NCBI GenBank assembly: GCA_017619335.1
Contig: JAFZSP010000068.1
Span: 1-44,128 of the forward strand
Length of the DNA: 44,128 bases
Source of the DNA: Bacteroidaceae bacterium
GTDB taxonomy: Bacteria; Bacteroidota; Bacteroidia; Bacteroidales; Bacteroidaceae
Direction of reading: 5' to 3'
The position numbers and the translations under genes are program-made. Positions 15,344-24,195 of this stretch are shown piece by piece. The notes beneath the pieces are model-generated. The model was not told where the DNA came from. It did not search any database and saw only the letters and a program-made list of their open reading frames with translations. The first letter of the stretch is position 1, and each line of letters starts with the position of its first letter.

Positions 15344-16876
15344 TCAATCAATTAATGGCAGTGTGATGATGAATCGGGTTCCGTGGCCCAGTTCACTCTC
15401 GGCCTTGATGGTGCCGTGCATGAGTTCCACCATTCCGCGGACGTAAGCCAGTCCGAGGCCGAATCCCTTGACATCATGTTTGTTACCCGTATGTACGCGG
15501 TAGAAACGGTCGAAGATATGCTTCAGGTCGTCGTGGCGGATACCGATGCCGTTGTCCTGTATGGTGATGACCAGGTGTTTCTCTCCCTGCTGACGGGTGG
15601 AGACCTGCAGCTGGAGGGGTTCGTCGTCCCGGCGGTACTTCACGGCATTGTCCAAGAGATTGAAAATCACGTTGGTGAAGTGCATCTCGTCCACGTAGAT
15701 GGCAGCGTCCTCTGCATCCAAGTTGGCGGTGAGCTGTCCCCCACTCTGCTGCACTTTCAGGGTGAAGGTCTTCACCACATCGTCGATGATGACGTTGGCG
15801 TCCACCTCCTTCTCATTGAAGCGGATATTGTTGCGTTCATAGAGGGACATCTGCAGGACTTTCTCCACCTGGAAGCGGAGTCGTTTGGTCTCATTGACAA
15901 TGACATGCGAGAGGTTGTCTATCATCGAGTCGCTCTTCTTGATGCTCTTGTCACCCAGCATTTGTGCAGCCAGGGAGATACTGGAGATGGGGGTCTTGAA
16001 CTCGTGGGTCATGTTGTTGATGAAGTCGTTCTTCATCTCCGTGTCGCGTTTCTGCCGCACGATGAGCCACACGGTGAAGCAGAAGGTGGCGAAGAGCATG
16101 ATGGTGAAGATGAACGTCGGGATCATCATCCCCGCCACGCTGAAGATGTAACGGTCCATCTCGGGGAAGTGCACACGGAGCGTCCCCATTTTCTGTGAGG
16201 GATCGTTGCGGAAGAGTGTCTGCGTGTAGCTGTAGTTGGCGCCTTTGGGGTCGTAGTCCTCACAGCGGAAGACCTCCTGTCCGTAGGCGTCCAGCACGGT
16301 GAAATGATAGTCCAGCGTGATGCCGCCGGCTTCCAGTTCGTTGCGCAGGTTGGTGTCCAGCACGCGGAAGTCCATGCGCTCGCTGAAGTCCTTGTCGCTG
16401 GCGTTATACAAGATGGTGTAGATGACCTCGTCCAGCACGCCTTTCTGATAGAGGTAGGCGTTCTTCACGAACTCCTGGAAGCGCAGGCTGGCCGCATCCA
16501 AGGAGGTGGAGGGCCTCAGCACCAATCCTTTAGGCAGTTGAGAGGGGTGCACGGTCTGTGTCTGCAGACGGAAGGGTGTGATGCCAGAGAGCGTGTCTCC
16601 CAGAGCCAGGGTGGCTTGGATCTGCTCCTCGGTGAGGGAGGCTTCGAGGTTGTCGGCCTCGTAGCCGGACTGCTCTGCCACGGTCTCCAGATAGCGGAAG
16701 GTCTCATTACGCTCAATATCGCGGCTGGTCTGGTCCAGTGCGCGGAAGACGCTCTCGTCGAACTGCTCCTTGCGCATCTTGACCATCGCACGGATGTTTC
16801 GCGCCTGGAGGTAGAGAAGCCCCACGAACGAAACGCCGATGATGAAGCTGATGATGCCTATGGTTGTCCTTTTCAT
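15344..16876 (-). CDS. rprX: Sensor histidine kinase (RprX-like)
   Basis: A 510-residue membrane kinase. The first transmembrane segment is at about 7-24 (GIISFIIGVSFVGLLYL). A periplasmic sensor domain of about 215 residues follows. The second transmembrane segment is at about 244-273. The dimerisation domain carries the phospho-acceptor His291 in MTHEFKTPISS, and the ATP-binding domain has the N box FNLLDNAVKYR, the G1 box QDNGIGI and the G2 box GFGLGLAYV. The partner regulator gene lies directly downstream. The gene has its own promoter at 16903-16910 and runs divergently from the sialidase gene. Confidence 0.92.
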   Translation of the reverse strand: MKRTTIGIISFIIGVSFVGLLYLQARNIRAMVKMRKEQFDESVFRALDQTSRDIERNETFRYLETVAEQSGYEADNLEASLTEEQIQATLALGDTLSGITPFRLQTQTVHPSQLPKGLVLRPSTSLDAASLRFQEFVKNAYLYQKGVLDEVIYTILYNASDKDFSERMDFRVLDTNLRNELEAGGITLDYHFTVLDAYGQEVFRCEDYDPKGANYSYTQTLFRNDPSQKMGTLRVHFPEMDRYIFSVAGMMIPTFIFTIMLFATFCFTVWLIVRQKRDTEMKNDFINNMTHEFKTPISSISLAAQMLGDKSIKKSDSMIDNLSHVIVNETKRLRFQVEKVLQMSLYERNNIRFNEKEVDANVIIDDVVKTFTLKVQQSGGQLTANLDAEDAAIYVDEMHFTNVIFNLLDNAVKYRRDDEPLQLQVSTRQQGEKHLVITIQDNGIGIRHDDLKHIFDRFYRVHTGNKHDVKGFGLGLAYVRGMVELMHGTIKAESELGHGTRFIITLPLID

Positions 16877-16902
16877 CTGGAGTTATTTGTTGTTTCCGAG
16901 TG

Positions 16903-16910
16903 CAAAGGTA
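16903..16910 (-). promoter_or_regulatory. -7 promoter box for the two-component genes
   Basis: Minus-strand TACCTTTG, followed by CACTCGG, lies 27 bp upstream of the kinase start. It fits the Bacteroidetes TAnnTTTG consensus. Confidence 0.7.
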
Positions 16911-17101
16911 CGGAGAGTTTACCTCACTGCCAAATTCTGCACACAAGTCTTTTGACTGATTTTAAAAATATTAACAGAACTCGAACAATAAACGAATCAC
17001 ATTTGCACTTTCTTCTTCCATTAGAAAACAAAAACACCTTCAAAACGGCCTGTTCCTAAAGATTTTTGCCTTCACATGCACATTCCTATCAGAAAAAACA
17101 C

Positions 17102-17109
17102 TACCTTTG
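17102..17109 (+). promoter_or_regulatory. -7 promoter box for the sialidase gene
   Basis: TACCTTTG followed by CC lies 53 bp upstream of the sialidase start. The leader contains a small repeat, ACCATTAACCATTAACCC, at about 17130-17148. Confidence 0.7.
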
Positions 17110-17161
17110 CCACGATGAATCATCAAAACCATTAACCATTAACCCTTAACCCTTCACCGCA

Positions 17162-18409
17162 ATGCGCTTCCTTCCTCTCCTCGCTGCCCTCTTCCTCGCA
17201 GCCCCCATTACTGCACAGAATGCACCGGCCACGCCGCCGCAGGTGCTGTTCCAAACCTATGATGCCTACCGCGTTCCCTACCGCATTCCTGCCATTGCCA
17301 CCACCCGCAAGGGTCACCTGCTGGCGCTGGTGGATCGTCGCTACTGTTACTTGGACATCGGCTACGGCAAGATTGACCAAGTGCTGCGCATCAGCAAAGA
17401 CAACGGCCTCACCTGGGGTCCAGACACCGTCATCCAGCGCGGCTCGGGCGTGGAAGGCAGCCACGATTGCGGCTACGGAGACCCCGCCATCGTTGCCGAC
17501 CGCACCAGCAACCGCGTGCTCTGCCTCTCCGTCACAGGCAATGTCATATATATAAAAGGTACGCGCGCGAACCCCAACCGCATCGCCCGCTGGTACAGCG
17601 AGGACGGCGGCCGCTCATGGACAGCGGCAGAGGACATCACAGACCAGTTCTACCGCATGCTGCCCAACACCCGCACGATGTTTGTGGGCTCGGGGCGCAT
17701 CATGCAGAGCCGCGTGGTCAAGACGGGCAAGTACTACCGCCTGTACTGCTCGGTGCTCACCCGCACGCAGATGGGTTCGGAGGATGTGGCCTGCAACTAT
17801 GTGCTCTTCAGCGATGACTTCGGTCAGAACTGGGACGTGCTTGGTGCCTCACGTTTAGACGGTTATGACAGCCCCTGCGTGGGTGGTGACGAGCCCAAGA
17901 CCGAGGAACTGCCCAACGGCGACGTCATTCTCTCCTCCCGTAAGTGGTATGGTCGTTACTTCAATATCTTCCACTTCACAGACATCCAGAGCGATAACCG
18001 CCGCGGACAATGGGGTCAGTGCGTAGCCAGTCACGACGTGGAAGGCGGCATCAAGACGGGTGCCACCTCCTGCAACGGAGAGATCCTCCTGGTGGATGCC
18101 AAGGAAGCCGGCACGGGACGCGCCGTGAAGCTGATGCTGCAGAGCCTGCCCTTTGGCGACAAGCGCACCGACGTGGGCATCTGGTACAAGGAGATCCTGC
18201 CCGCGGGCATCTACTCCCCCCTGGCTTTTGCCCACAACTGGACCCAGGGCCTGCAAGTCTCCCACACCACCTCTGCCTATTCCACAATGATTCCTCAGCG
18301 TGACGGACGCATCGCCTTCTTCTGGGAAGAGCTGGAGACAGACAACGGCTATAACATGGTCTATCAGCCACTGACCATCGCAGAAATCACAGAGGGACGA
18401 TATGAGTGA
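17162..18409 (+). CDS. Secreted exo-alpha-sialidase (GH33)
   Basis: Releases terminal sialic acids from glycoconjugates. The signal peptide is residues 1-19. YRIP (40-43) carries the first Arg of the carboxylate-binding triad. Asp-box repeats are at about 78-85 (SKDNGLTW), 146-153 (SEDGGRSW) and 217-224 (SDDFGQNW). Candidate catalytic residues are D107 in GYGDPAI, E244 or a nearby Glu, R260 in SSRKWYGR, and nucleophile Y373 in SAYSTM. At 415 residues it has a single catalytic propeller and none of the extra carbohydrate-binding domain seen in many gut sialidases. No sialic-acid uptake or catabolism genes are adjacent. Confidence 0.88.
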   Translation: MRFLPLLAALFLAAPITAQNAPATPPQVLFQTYDAYRVPYRIPAIATTRKGHLLALVDRRYCYLDIGYGKIDQVLRISKDNGLTWGPDTVIQRGSGVEGSHDCGYGDPAIVADRTSNRVLCLSVTGNVIYIKGTRANPNRIARWYSEDGGRSWTAAEDITDQFYRMLPNTRTMFVGSGRIMQSRVVKTGKYYRLYCSVLTRTQMGSEDVACNYVLFSDDFGQNWDVLGASRLDGYDSPCVGGDEPKTEELPNGDVILSSRKWYGRYFNIFHFTDIQSDNRRGQWGQCVASHDVEGGIKTGATSCNGEILLVDAKEAGTGRAVKLMLQSLPFGDKRTDVGIWYKEILPAGIYSPLAFAHNWTQGLQVSHTTSAYSTMIPQRDGRIAFFWEELETDNGYNMVYQPLTIAEITEGRYE

Positions 18410-18450
18410 AAACAAATGTTCCACCGTAGAGGCGGTGGAACATTTGTTTT
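18409..18450. terminator. Bidirectional terminator after the sialidase gene
   Basis: An 18-bp perfect stem, AAAACAAATGTTCCACCG, pairs with its reverse complement around a 6-base loop. It has A/T tails on both sides. It sits between two convergent genes and could end transcription from either side. Confidence 0.88.
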
Positions 18451-18464
18451 GTGGACGGATCCTG

Positions 18465-18488
18465 GGCGGGTCAACCGCCGAGCACAGG
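18465..18488 (-). repeat. Intergenic hairpin repeat of the CGAGCAC type
   Basis: GGCGG-GTCAA-CCGCC is followed by GAGCACAGG. The trailing CGAGCACAGG is also found after the CCGAC...GTCGG hairpins at 1375-1396 and 1500-1520, while the stem differs. It is a free copy of the family otherwise found inside genes. Confidence 0.7.
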
Positions 18489-18499
18489 TGGTGGAGTGT

Positions 18500-21400
18500 T
18501 CAGGGTTTGGGCTCTTTGATGTTCATGCGAACGCGATGAAGGGGAGCGCCTGTGGGTCTGGGATTGAGAGTTCCGCCCATTTCCTTTACTTGTGCAGCTG
18601 AGAGAGCTCTGTCCCAGAAGCGGATTTCAGCCGTCTGGATGGCTTTCTCCTCACCGTCGTTATCGGCAAAGAAGAGAGCTGCGATTCCCAGCTTCCAGTG
18701 ATTGGGATTGGGCAATGTGCTCTGCCCCACCTTCTGTCCATCCAGATAGATGATGCCGTAGGACTCCTTGACCACGAACACCACACGATGCCATTGACCA
18801 GTCCTCAGTTCGCCGCCATAGCCCAATCCGCGTTCTCCTCCCAGTCCCACTTGACCGTTCTTGATGAAGAGGCTGCCGTCCTTGTTGTTGTCCAGGCCAT
18901 TCTGGAGGAACGGGGTGTAACCGCTGACATCCTCGGAACGGATGTCCCAGAGCAGCGTGTAGGTATCCAGGCTCTCCACACCCAGACGGGTGGTCATGAA
19001 CAAGCTGGAATTCACTGGCACATTGATGGCTCCGTTGCCCTCTGTAGGCCCCTCGACAGGGGTGATGCCAACGCTGGCGGGGTCGGCCACGATGGTGACA
19101 GTGCCTTGGGTGTGGGTGGAGGGCTGCAGGTTGGAAACGCCCGTTCCAACCATCAGGGCCTCGGGATTGTCAAACGTCCAGCACCCTACGGGCTGCGGCA
19201 GGGGTTCCGACTCTCCCGTGATGTCCACGGCGCCCAGCTTGGCAGCATGAATGGCACTCAGTGCCACGTCCCAGAAGCGCAACTCGGCCGTCTCAATGAC
19301 GTGTTCCTCATAGTCCTCGTCACCAAAGAAGATGGCGCCCGTGCTCATCCGCCAGTGTAAGGTGGAGGCGGCATTACTGGCTCCGATCTTCTGGCCGTCC
19401 AGATAGACGGTGGCATAGTCATCCTGCACCACGAAGAGCACGCGGTGCCACTCGCCCGAGGAGAGGCTGCCGTGATAGCTCAATCCTGCATCGTTCAGTC
19501 CCAGCTGTCCGTTCTTGACATAGAAGCTGCCGTCTCGCGTGTTGGTGATGTCGTTCTGGAAGAGTGCCGTGTAGTTCTCGAGTTCCTTGAGTCGGATGTC
19601 CATCATGAAGGAATAGGTGCTGAGCTGCTGGGCCTCCAGGTTGGTGGTCATGAACAGGCTGGACTGCACGGGCACCTGAATGGCACCATTGCCTTTGACG
19701 GGTCCCTCCACCGCAGTGATGCCGGCACTGGCAGGATCCTTGATGGTCACGTTGCCCTTGGCGTGTGTGGCGGCCTGGAGTATGGCCGGACCTGTTCCGG
19801 CCATCAGGTCGTTGGCGTCGTCAAATGTCCAGCAGCCCTTGGGATCGGGCACATGGTTGGCGGGGTTCTTGTCCTCGGGTGTGGTGATTTTGAAATTGAT
19901 GGGACTGGAGGCGTTGTCGTAGGAGTCGTAGGCTGTGAGGCTGAAGACATACTCGTTCTCAGGCAGTAGTCCATCCACATGGAAGGTCAGCGTCTCAGGC
20001 ATATCGTTGTTGAGATAGAACTGGGAGAACATCTTGTATGTCTTCAACTCCGCGTTGCCCTTGAAGACCTGCAGGCTGTAGCGGAACACGCACTCGTTGT
20101 CTGTGGCCTGCGGGAAAGTGATGTCGGCATCGTAGGAAGAGAGGTCCACGTAGATATCCGTCTCACGCGGGAAGACAGGAGCCGGCAGACCATCGCGCAG
20201 GGTGCGGTTCTCGGGGTTGTCGTCGATGTCGCGAATGTCGGCATACTGAAACTGGCTGCCATCAAAGGGAGCCTTGAGGACCCATCGGTTTTCGGGGTCA
20301 ATCTCCACGTCGCGATAGGTGTCGTAGCGCTGGATCTCAATGTCGCCGTTGGGCTGTTCCACCAGTATCATGCCCTCCGTGACATAGTCGTACTTCTTGG
20401 GATGTATGCCTTCATCGACAGCGCGTGGATGAATCTCGGAATAGGTGGTGCTGGCGGTGTTGATGGCCGTGAAGTAGTTGAGGCGTGTGCTGTTGGGGTT
20501 GGCGCCCTGGTGGATGCTGCGCGGGTCACCCAGTGGATAGTGGCTGTGCCCAGCAAAGACCACGGCCTGCGGGTACTTGTTCAGCACGGGGTTGAGGACG
20601 CTCATACACCAGGCCTCGCCGTTCTCGTACTGTGGCCAGGCGCTGTAGCAGGTATAGGTGGGCGGCACGTGGGTGAAGACGAAGATGGGTTTCCCTGGAG
20701 CGTCCTTGGCGGCCTGTGCCAGCATGTTCTCCAGTGCTTCCACAGACTCCTTCGGGTAGGCCTGTTCGCCCCAGCTGCTGTTGGTAAGATCGTTGTTGTA
20801 GCCACTGAAATCGCTGATGGTGATGAAGGGATAGCCCTTGATGATGTGGTACTGATGGAAGGGGTAGTCCTGGCCTTCGTTGAAGGCTTTCAGGCCCTTC
20901 TGGTAGTTACTCTTGCCGTTGCTGTCATAGTTGTCGTGGTTGCCCATCATGAAGAGGAACTGCCCCACAGGGTTCTTAACAACCTGGTCGTTGCCAAAGA
21001 CTTGCACCAGCTGGCGATATTGCTCCGTCAGGCCTCCGTTGGTCAGGTCGCCCACGACGGCCAGTGCATCCAGCGGACCGCGAGCCGTCAGGTGGGTCAG
21101 TGCCTGCGGCACCTTCACCATGGGACCCTCGCCCTCACGGTTGCCAAAATGGATGTCAGAAATCACGGCAAAGGTGAGGCGTGCCTCCTGGCGCACGGTG
21201 AGCAGCAGCGGATGGAAGTCCTTGCTGCGGACGGTGAGGATGGCGTCACGGGGTTCTGTGCCGTTGTTCTGTTCCATCTTCAGTATCAGGGTCTTGCCGT
21301 CCATCGAAGCCTGACACCAGCTGGCGTCGCAGCTGACTGAGGCCGTCGCCTGGTTGGTCTCCACCTCGATGGTGCGTGTGGCAGCGCCAAAGGGAACTGA

Positions 21401-21538
21401 GATTACGCCGTTGTCGTTCTGTCCGGCCTGGAAGGTGGCTGAACCCGGGACGGCCAGCGAACTGACGAAATACTGTTGTGCGTGCATCGGCAGAACCCAC
21501 AGGGCTGCTGCCAAATATAATAATGTAAATCTTTTCAT
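18500..21538 (-). CDS. Secreted metallophosphoesterase with BACON-like and two LamG-like domains
   Basis: A 1012-residue exported enzyme. The signal peptide is residues 1-20. A BACON-like beta domain spans about 40-118. The calcineurin-like phosphoesterase domain spans about 121-410, with metal ligands in DIH (128-130), GDLTNGG (163-169) and GNHDNYD (199-205), then THVPPT and GHSHYP. A fibronectin-type domain lies around 470-560. Two tandem LamG-like domains follow (each starting GCWTFDxxxxLMxGTG), which look like an internal duplication. Phosphate may be removed from glycans, lipids or nucleotides; the substrate is unknown. It follows the small secreted protein gene by 37 bp. Confidence 0.85.
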   Translation of the reverse strand: MKRFTLLYLAAALWVLPMHAQQYFVSSLAVPGSATFQAGQNDNGVISVPFGAATRTIEVETNQATASVSCDASWCQASMDGKTLILKMEQNNGTEPRDAILTVRSKDFHPLLLTVRQEARLTFAVISDIHFGNREGEGPMVKVPQALTHLTARGPLDALAVVGDLTNGGLTEQYRQLVQVFGNDQVVKNPVGQFLFMMGNHDNYDSNGKSNYQKGLKAFNEGQDYPFHQYHIIKGYPFITISDFSGYNNDLTNSSWGEQAYPKESVEALENMLAQAAKDAPGKPIFVFTHVPPTYTCYSAWPQYENGEAWCMSVLNPVLNKYPQAVVFAGHSHYPLGDPRSIHQGANPNSTRLNYFTAINTASTTYSEIHPRAVDEGIHPKKYDYVTEGMILVEQPNGDIEIQRYDTYRDVEIDPENRWVLKAPFDGSQFQYADIRDIDDNPENRTLRDGLPAPVFPRETDIYVDLSSYDADITFPQATDNECVFRYSLQVFKGNAELKTYKMFSQFYLNNDMPETLTFHVDGLLPENEYVFSLTAYDSYDNASSPINFKITTPEDKNPANHVPDPKGCWTFDDANDLMAGTGPAILQAATHAKGNVTIKDPASAGITAVEGPVKGNGAIQVPVQSSLFMTTNLEAQQLSTYSFMMDIRLKELENYTALFQNDITNTRDGSFYVKNGQLGLNDAGLSYHGSLSSGEWHRVLFVVQDDYATVYLDGQKIGASNAASTLHWRMSTGAIFFGDEDYEEHVIETAELRFWDVALSAIHAAKLGAVDITGESEPLPQPVGCWTFDNPEALMVGTGVSNLQPSTHTQGTVTIVADPASVGITPVEGPTEGNGAINVPVNSSLFMTTRLGVESLDTYTLLWDIRSEDVSGYTPFLQNGLDNNKDGSLFIKNGQVGLGGERGLGYGGELRTGQWHRVVFVVKESYGIIYLDGQKVGQSTLPNPNHWKLGIAALFFADNDGEEKAIQTAEIRFWDRALSAAQVKEMGGTLNPRPTGAPLHRVRMNIKEPKP

Positions 21539-21575
21539 ATCTTTAGGAATTCTGTTTAACAGGAAAACGATTCTA

Positions 21576-22313
21576 TTACTTTACCATCACTTTCGTCACT
21601 CCTTCGGGTGTCTTCACCATGTAGGCTCCAGGAGCCAGCTTCGTGGTGCGGGGCATCTCCTCGCCCTGTGCGTTGAAGAGCTGCCAGTTCTTGCATCCGC
21701 TGACTGTCACGCGGCGGTTGCAAACGCGGATGGTCGGAGCTGTGCCCTTGGCGGTCTTCACGGCGGACTGCACAGACTCCACGAAGGTGAACTTCCAGCC
21801 CACAATGGAGGTGCTGCCGTCGGACTCGGGGAACTTGGAAGCCTCTGTGCTTCGCTCGGCAATGGCCAGGCAACGCGTCACGCCGTCAATCTCTGTGTCC
21901 ATGAGCAGGACGGCATCGCCGCCCAGGGGAAGCAGGTCGAAGCCCTGTGAATCGCCAGCAGTGAGCTGTGTGGCATTGTGCTCGCCCACTTCCTTAGAGG
22001 CGTTGTGCAGCTGCAGGCCTGTGGCACGATTGGTGATGAGTACCATGTCGTCGGGAGAGACCGTCAGTTTCCACTGTGATTTCTCGTTGCTGGCCACGGT
22101 GGGTAGCAACTGCACTTGGCAAACGTCGTTCTGGTCGCTGCAGTCCGTCATCACGTACTGCTCCATTCCAGGCACGGCACTGCAGATGCGGTACCAATAC
22201 TCGACTTCATCGGTACTCGCCTGCAGCTCCGTCGTGAACGGCTGTGCACAGACAGTTGCAGGCATCATCACAGCAAGGCCCAGGAGCGCTTGCTTGAAAA
22301 CTTTGCATTTCAT
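21576..22313 (-). CDS. Secreted protein with a type-IX-like C-terminal tail
   Basis: A 245-residue protein with signal peptide ending VCAQ (about 1-24). The middle part resembles a beta-trefoil-like or ricin-type ligand-binding fold (WKLTVSPDDMVLITNRATGLQLHNAS), but this is weak. The last 55 residues (APTIRVCNRRVTVSGC, WQLFNAQGEEM, LAPGAYMVKTPEGVTKVMVK) match the general form of Bacteroidetes C-terminal sorting domains used by the type IX secretion system. It is first in an operon with the phosphoesterase. The function is unknown. Confidence 0.65.
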   Translation of the reverse strand: MKCKVFKQALLGLAVMMPATVCAQPFTTELQASTDEVEYWYRICSAVPGMEQYVMTDCSDQNDVCQVQLLPTVASNEKSQWKLTVSPDDMVLITNRATGLQLHNASKEVGEHNATQLTAGDSQGFDLLPLGGDAVLLMDTEIDGVTRCLAIAERSTEASKFPESDGSTSIVGWKFTFVESVQSAVKTAKGTAPTIRVCNRRVTVSGCKNWQLFNAQGEEMPRTTKLAPGAYMVKTPEGVTKVMVK

Positions 22314-22422
22314 AGTGTTTTGTGTTAATGGATTGATAAGTTATTGGTTGTCGTAATGTCTTCTGTCCGTCCTGAATGACGATGCCGCGTGCAGGGTTCA
22401 GGGCCGGAGTGCTTTTGCGCTG

Positions 22423-22430
22423 CAAAGGTA
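22423..22430 (-). promoter_or_regulatory. -7 promoter box for the secreted-protein operon
   Basis: Minus-strand TACCTTTG, followed by CAGCGC, lies about 110 bp upstream of the start at 22313. The leader between them shows no gene. Confidence 0.65.
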
Positions 22431-22569
22431 CGAATTTTCCCGATAAATGATGCCATTCTCGCCATAAAAGTGCAGGAAAGCGGGCCAAGTTATTCTAATG
22501 TCACCCGCCAATGTTACACAATGAAAAGGAAATGAGACATCATCAAAAGTATCAAGCAGAAAATAGTTG

Positions 22570-22577
22570 TACCTTTG
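22570..22577 (+). promoter_or_regulatory. -7 promoter box for the RAYT gene
   Basis: TACCTTTG followed by CAGCG lies 53 bp upstream of the RAYT start at 22630. It rules out the longer frame that begins inside the box. Confidence 0.65.
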
Positions 22578-22629
22578 CAGCGATTTGGAATCAAGGAAGC
22601 CTCATTATCCCCAAAATCATGATCAAAGA

Positions 22630-23940
22630 ATGGAGAAGAACGACCAACATCAGCGAGCCCACTGGCACAACTACCGTGCCCCAGGCATCTACATGCTCAC
22701 CCTCGTGACACAGCAGCGGGGCACGCCCTTCGGCAAACTCCAGCAGCTGGAGGACGGCAGTGTCACTGTGCGGCTCACATCACTGGGAAAAAGCATTGAG
22801 GCACAGATCCTGGAATGGCCCCAGCGGGAGGAGGGGCTGGTGGTCATGCGCCAAGTGGTCATGCCAGACCACGTCCACATCATCGTCCACATCCAGCAGC
22901 CCCTGCGCCGCCACCTCGGCACCCTCGTCCAAGGGCTGAAGTATGGAACCACGGTTGCCTTCCTCCGAGAACTTGACGCCACACAGGGAGGCACCCACCG
23001 CATCGCCTCCTCACGCCCCTCTGCCGGCCAGCGCGCCACTGCCCAATCCCCCACCACGGCCCCCATTACATCCCCCTCCACTGTCATCACGGCGGACAAA
23101 CCGCCCCACACCCAACCATCCCCCTCCCCGTCTCTCCCCTCCACCAGTCCAGTGGGGAGCGGTTCGTCCGCTCCCATCACCCCCGCTCCCATCATCCCCG
23201 CCATCCACTACATCCCTCCCCTCTGGGCCGAAGGCTACCACGACCGCATCCTCTATGGCCGTGACCAGCTCTCCCGCATGCTCCACTACGTCAGCGACAA
23301 CCCTCGCCGCGGATGGATCAAGCACCAGCACCGTGACCTCTTCTATGACAAGCGCACCGTGGACCTCCCCCTCACCCTGGAGCTGGGGCGCTGGCTGCTC
23401 CGCGAAGCCCGCAGCCTCGGCGTCCTCCAGGAGCTTCGCGGTGTCCTCCTTGCCGAAAAGCAGCAGCACGACGGCAGTTGGCTACCATACGACTGGTGGC
23501 AACCAGGCGCACACCCCGACGGCTGCCCCACCCGCCTGCACCTCCGGCTGAAGATGATGGGCAACCACTTCCTGCTCAACGAAGCCCTGCTGCTGCCCAT
23601 CCGCCTCTCACGCCGCACACCGCCAGGCGTCCTCCAGGCCGAGATAGAGACAACCCTCACCCGCTGTGAACGGGAAGGCGCCGTCGTCATCACACCCGTA
23701 GTGAGCACACCCGAGGAAACCTTGTTCTATGCCACCCTCGCCGCAGGCTACCGCGCCATCCGTCTCCAGGCCGAAGCCATGAGCGATGTGGCCTCACCTG
23801 CTGGCCGCCTCATCGACTATGCCGGCCGCGGACAACTCCTGCTCATCGCCCCCTGGCCCGACCGCCCGCAGTCCGCCCACCCCCACAAAGGCATCTTTGA
23901 ACTCCTCAACGTCCTCTGCAAGGTCCTCGCTGCACGGTGA
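22630..23940 (+). CDS. REP-associated tyrosine transposase (Y1/IS200-like) with a C-terminal extension
   Basis: A 436-residue protein starting MEKNDQHQRAHWHNYRAPG. The HUH nuclease motif is H81-V-H83 in MPDHVHIIVHI, and the probable catalytic tyrosine is Y220 in LHYVSDNPRRGW. Between them lies an unusual linker of about 75 residues (119-193) rich in Pro, Ser and Thr, encoding a perfect hairpin. After residue 235 comes about 200 residues with a Rossmann-like look (GAVVITPVVSTPEETLFYATLAAGYRAIRLQ, GRGQLLLIAPW), similar in outline to DprA-type domains. RAYTs are single-copy domesticated transposases linked to spread of short palindromes. No terminal repeats mark it as a normal insertion sequence. 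Confidence 0.85.
   Translation: MEKNDQHQRAHWHNYRAPGIYMLTLVTQQRGTPFGKLQQLEDGSVTVRLTSLGKSIEAQILEWPQREEGLVVMRQVVMPDHVHIIVHIQQPLRRHLGTLVQGLKYGTTVAFLRELDATQGGTHRIASSRPSAGQRATAQSPTTAPITSPSTVITADKPPHTQPSPSPSLPSTSPVGSGSSAPITPAPIIPAIHYIPPLWAEGYHDRILYGRDQLSRMLHYVSDNPRRGWIKHQHRDLFYDKRTVDLPLTLELGRWLLREARSLGVLQELRGVLLAEKQQHDGSWLPYDWWQPGAHPDGCPTRLHLRLKMMGNHFLLNEALLLPIRLSRRTPPGVLQAEIETTLTRCEREGAVVITPVVSTPEETLFYATLAAGYRAIRLQAEAMSDVASPAGRLIDYAGRGQLLLIAPWPDRPQSAHPHKGIFELLNVLCKVLAAR
23156..23174 (+). repeat. Perfect hairpin inside the RAYT linker
   Basis: GGAGCGG-TTCGT-CCGCTCC is a 7-bp perfect stem encoding GSGSSAP in the linker between the HUH and Tyr motifs. Its TTC-containing loop and placement recall the minus-strand reading of the elements at 1121-1556 and 11570. 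Confidence 0.6.
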
Positions 23941-24195
23941 CACGGCAAGGATGGCCCCAATGGTGTTCAAAAGAGCTTCTCAAGAAAGTATCAAAAAGGA
24001 GAAAATGCCCTTTTTCTCCGCCACTTAACTTACTTTAACGAAAATCGGGGGGGGGTAAAATGCCACCTTTTTACTACCTTTGCGCCGCAATTGTGGGCTT
24101 TTTGCCACAATCGCGGCCCTTTTTGCATCTTACTTCAAAGCATAAATGTCTTATAAACAATTTATTTACTCATTATTAACAACAATCTTTACAAA
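23941..24195 (+). promoter_or_regulatory. Control region of the giant surface protein gene, with a G9 tract
   Basis: A run of nine Gs (24047-24055) lies 19 bp upstream of a -7 box TACCTTTG (24075-24082), where the -33 element would be expected. Downstream, the leader has TTGTGG/CCACAA (24091-24110) and GGGC/GCCC followed by five Ts (24095-24123), which could act as an attenuator. A GGAGAAA/TTTCTCC hairpin at about 23998-24019 may end the RAYT transcript. Confidence 0.6.

Noticed and set aside
20000..21340. Long plus-strand frame opposite the phosphoesterase
   Set aside because: The minus frame has signal peptide, metal-binding motifs and LamG domains; the plus frame is composition-driven.
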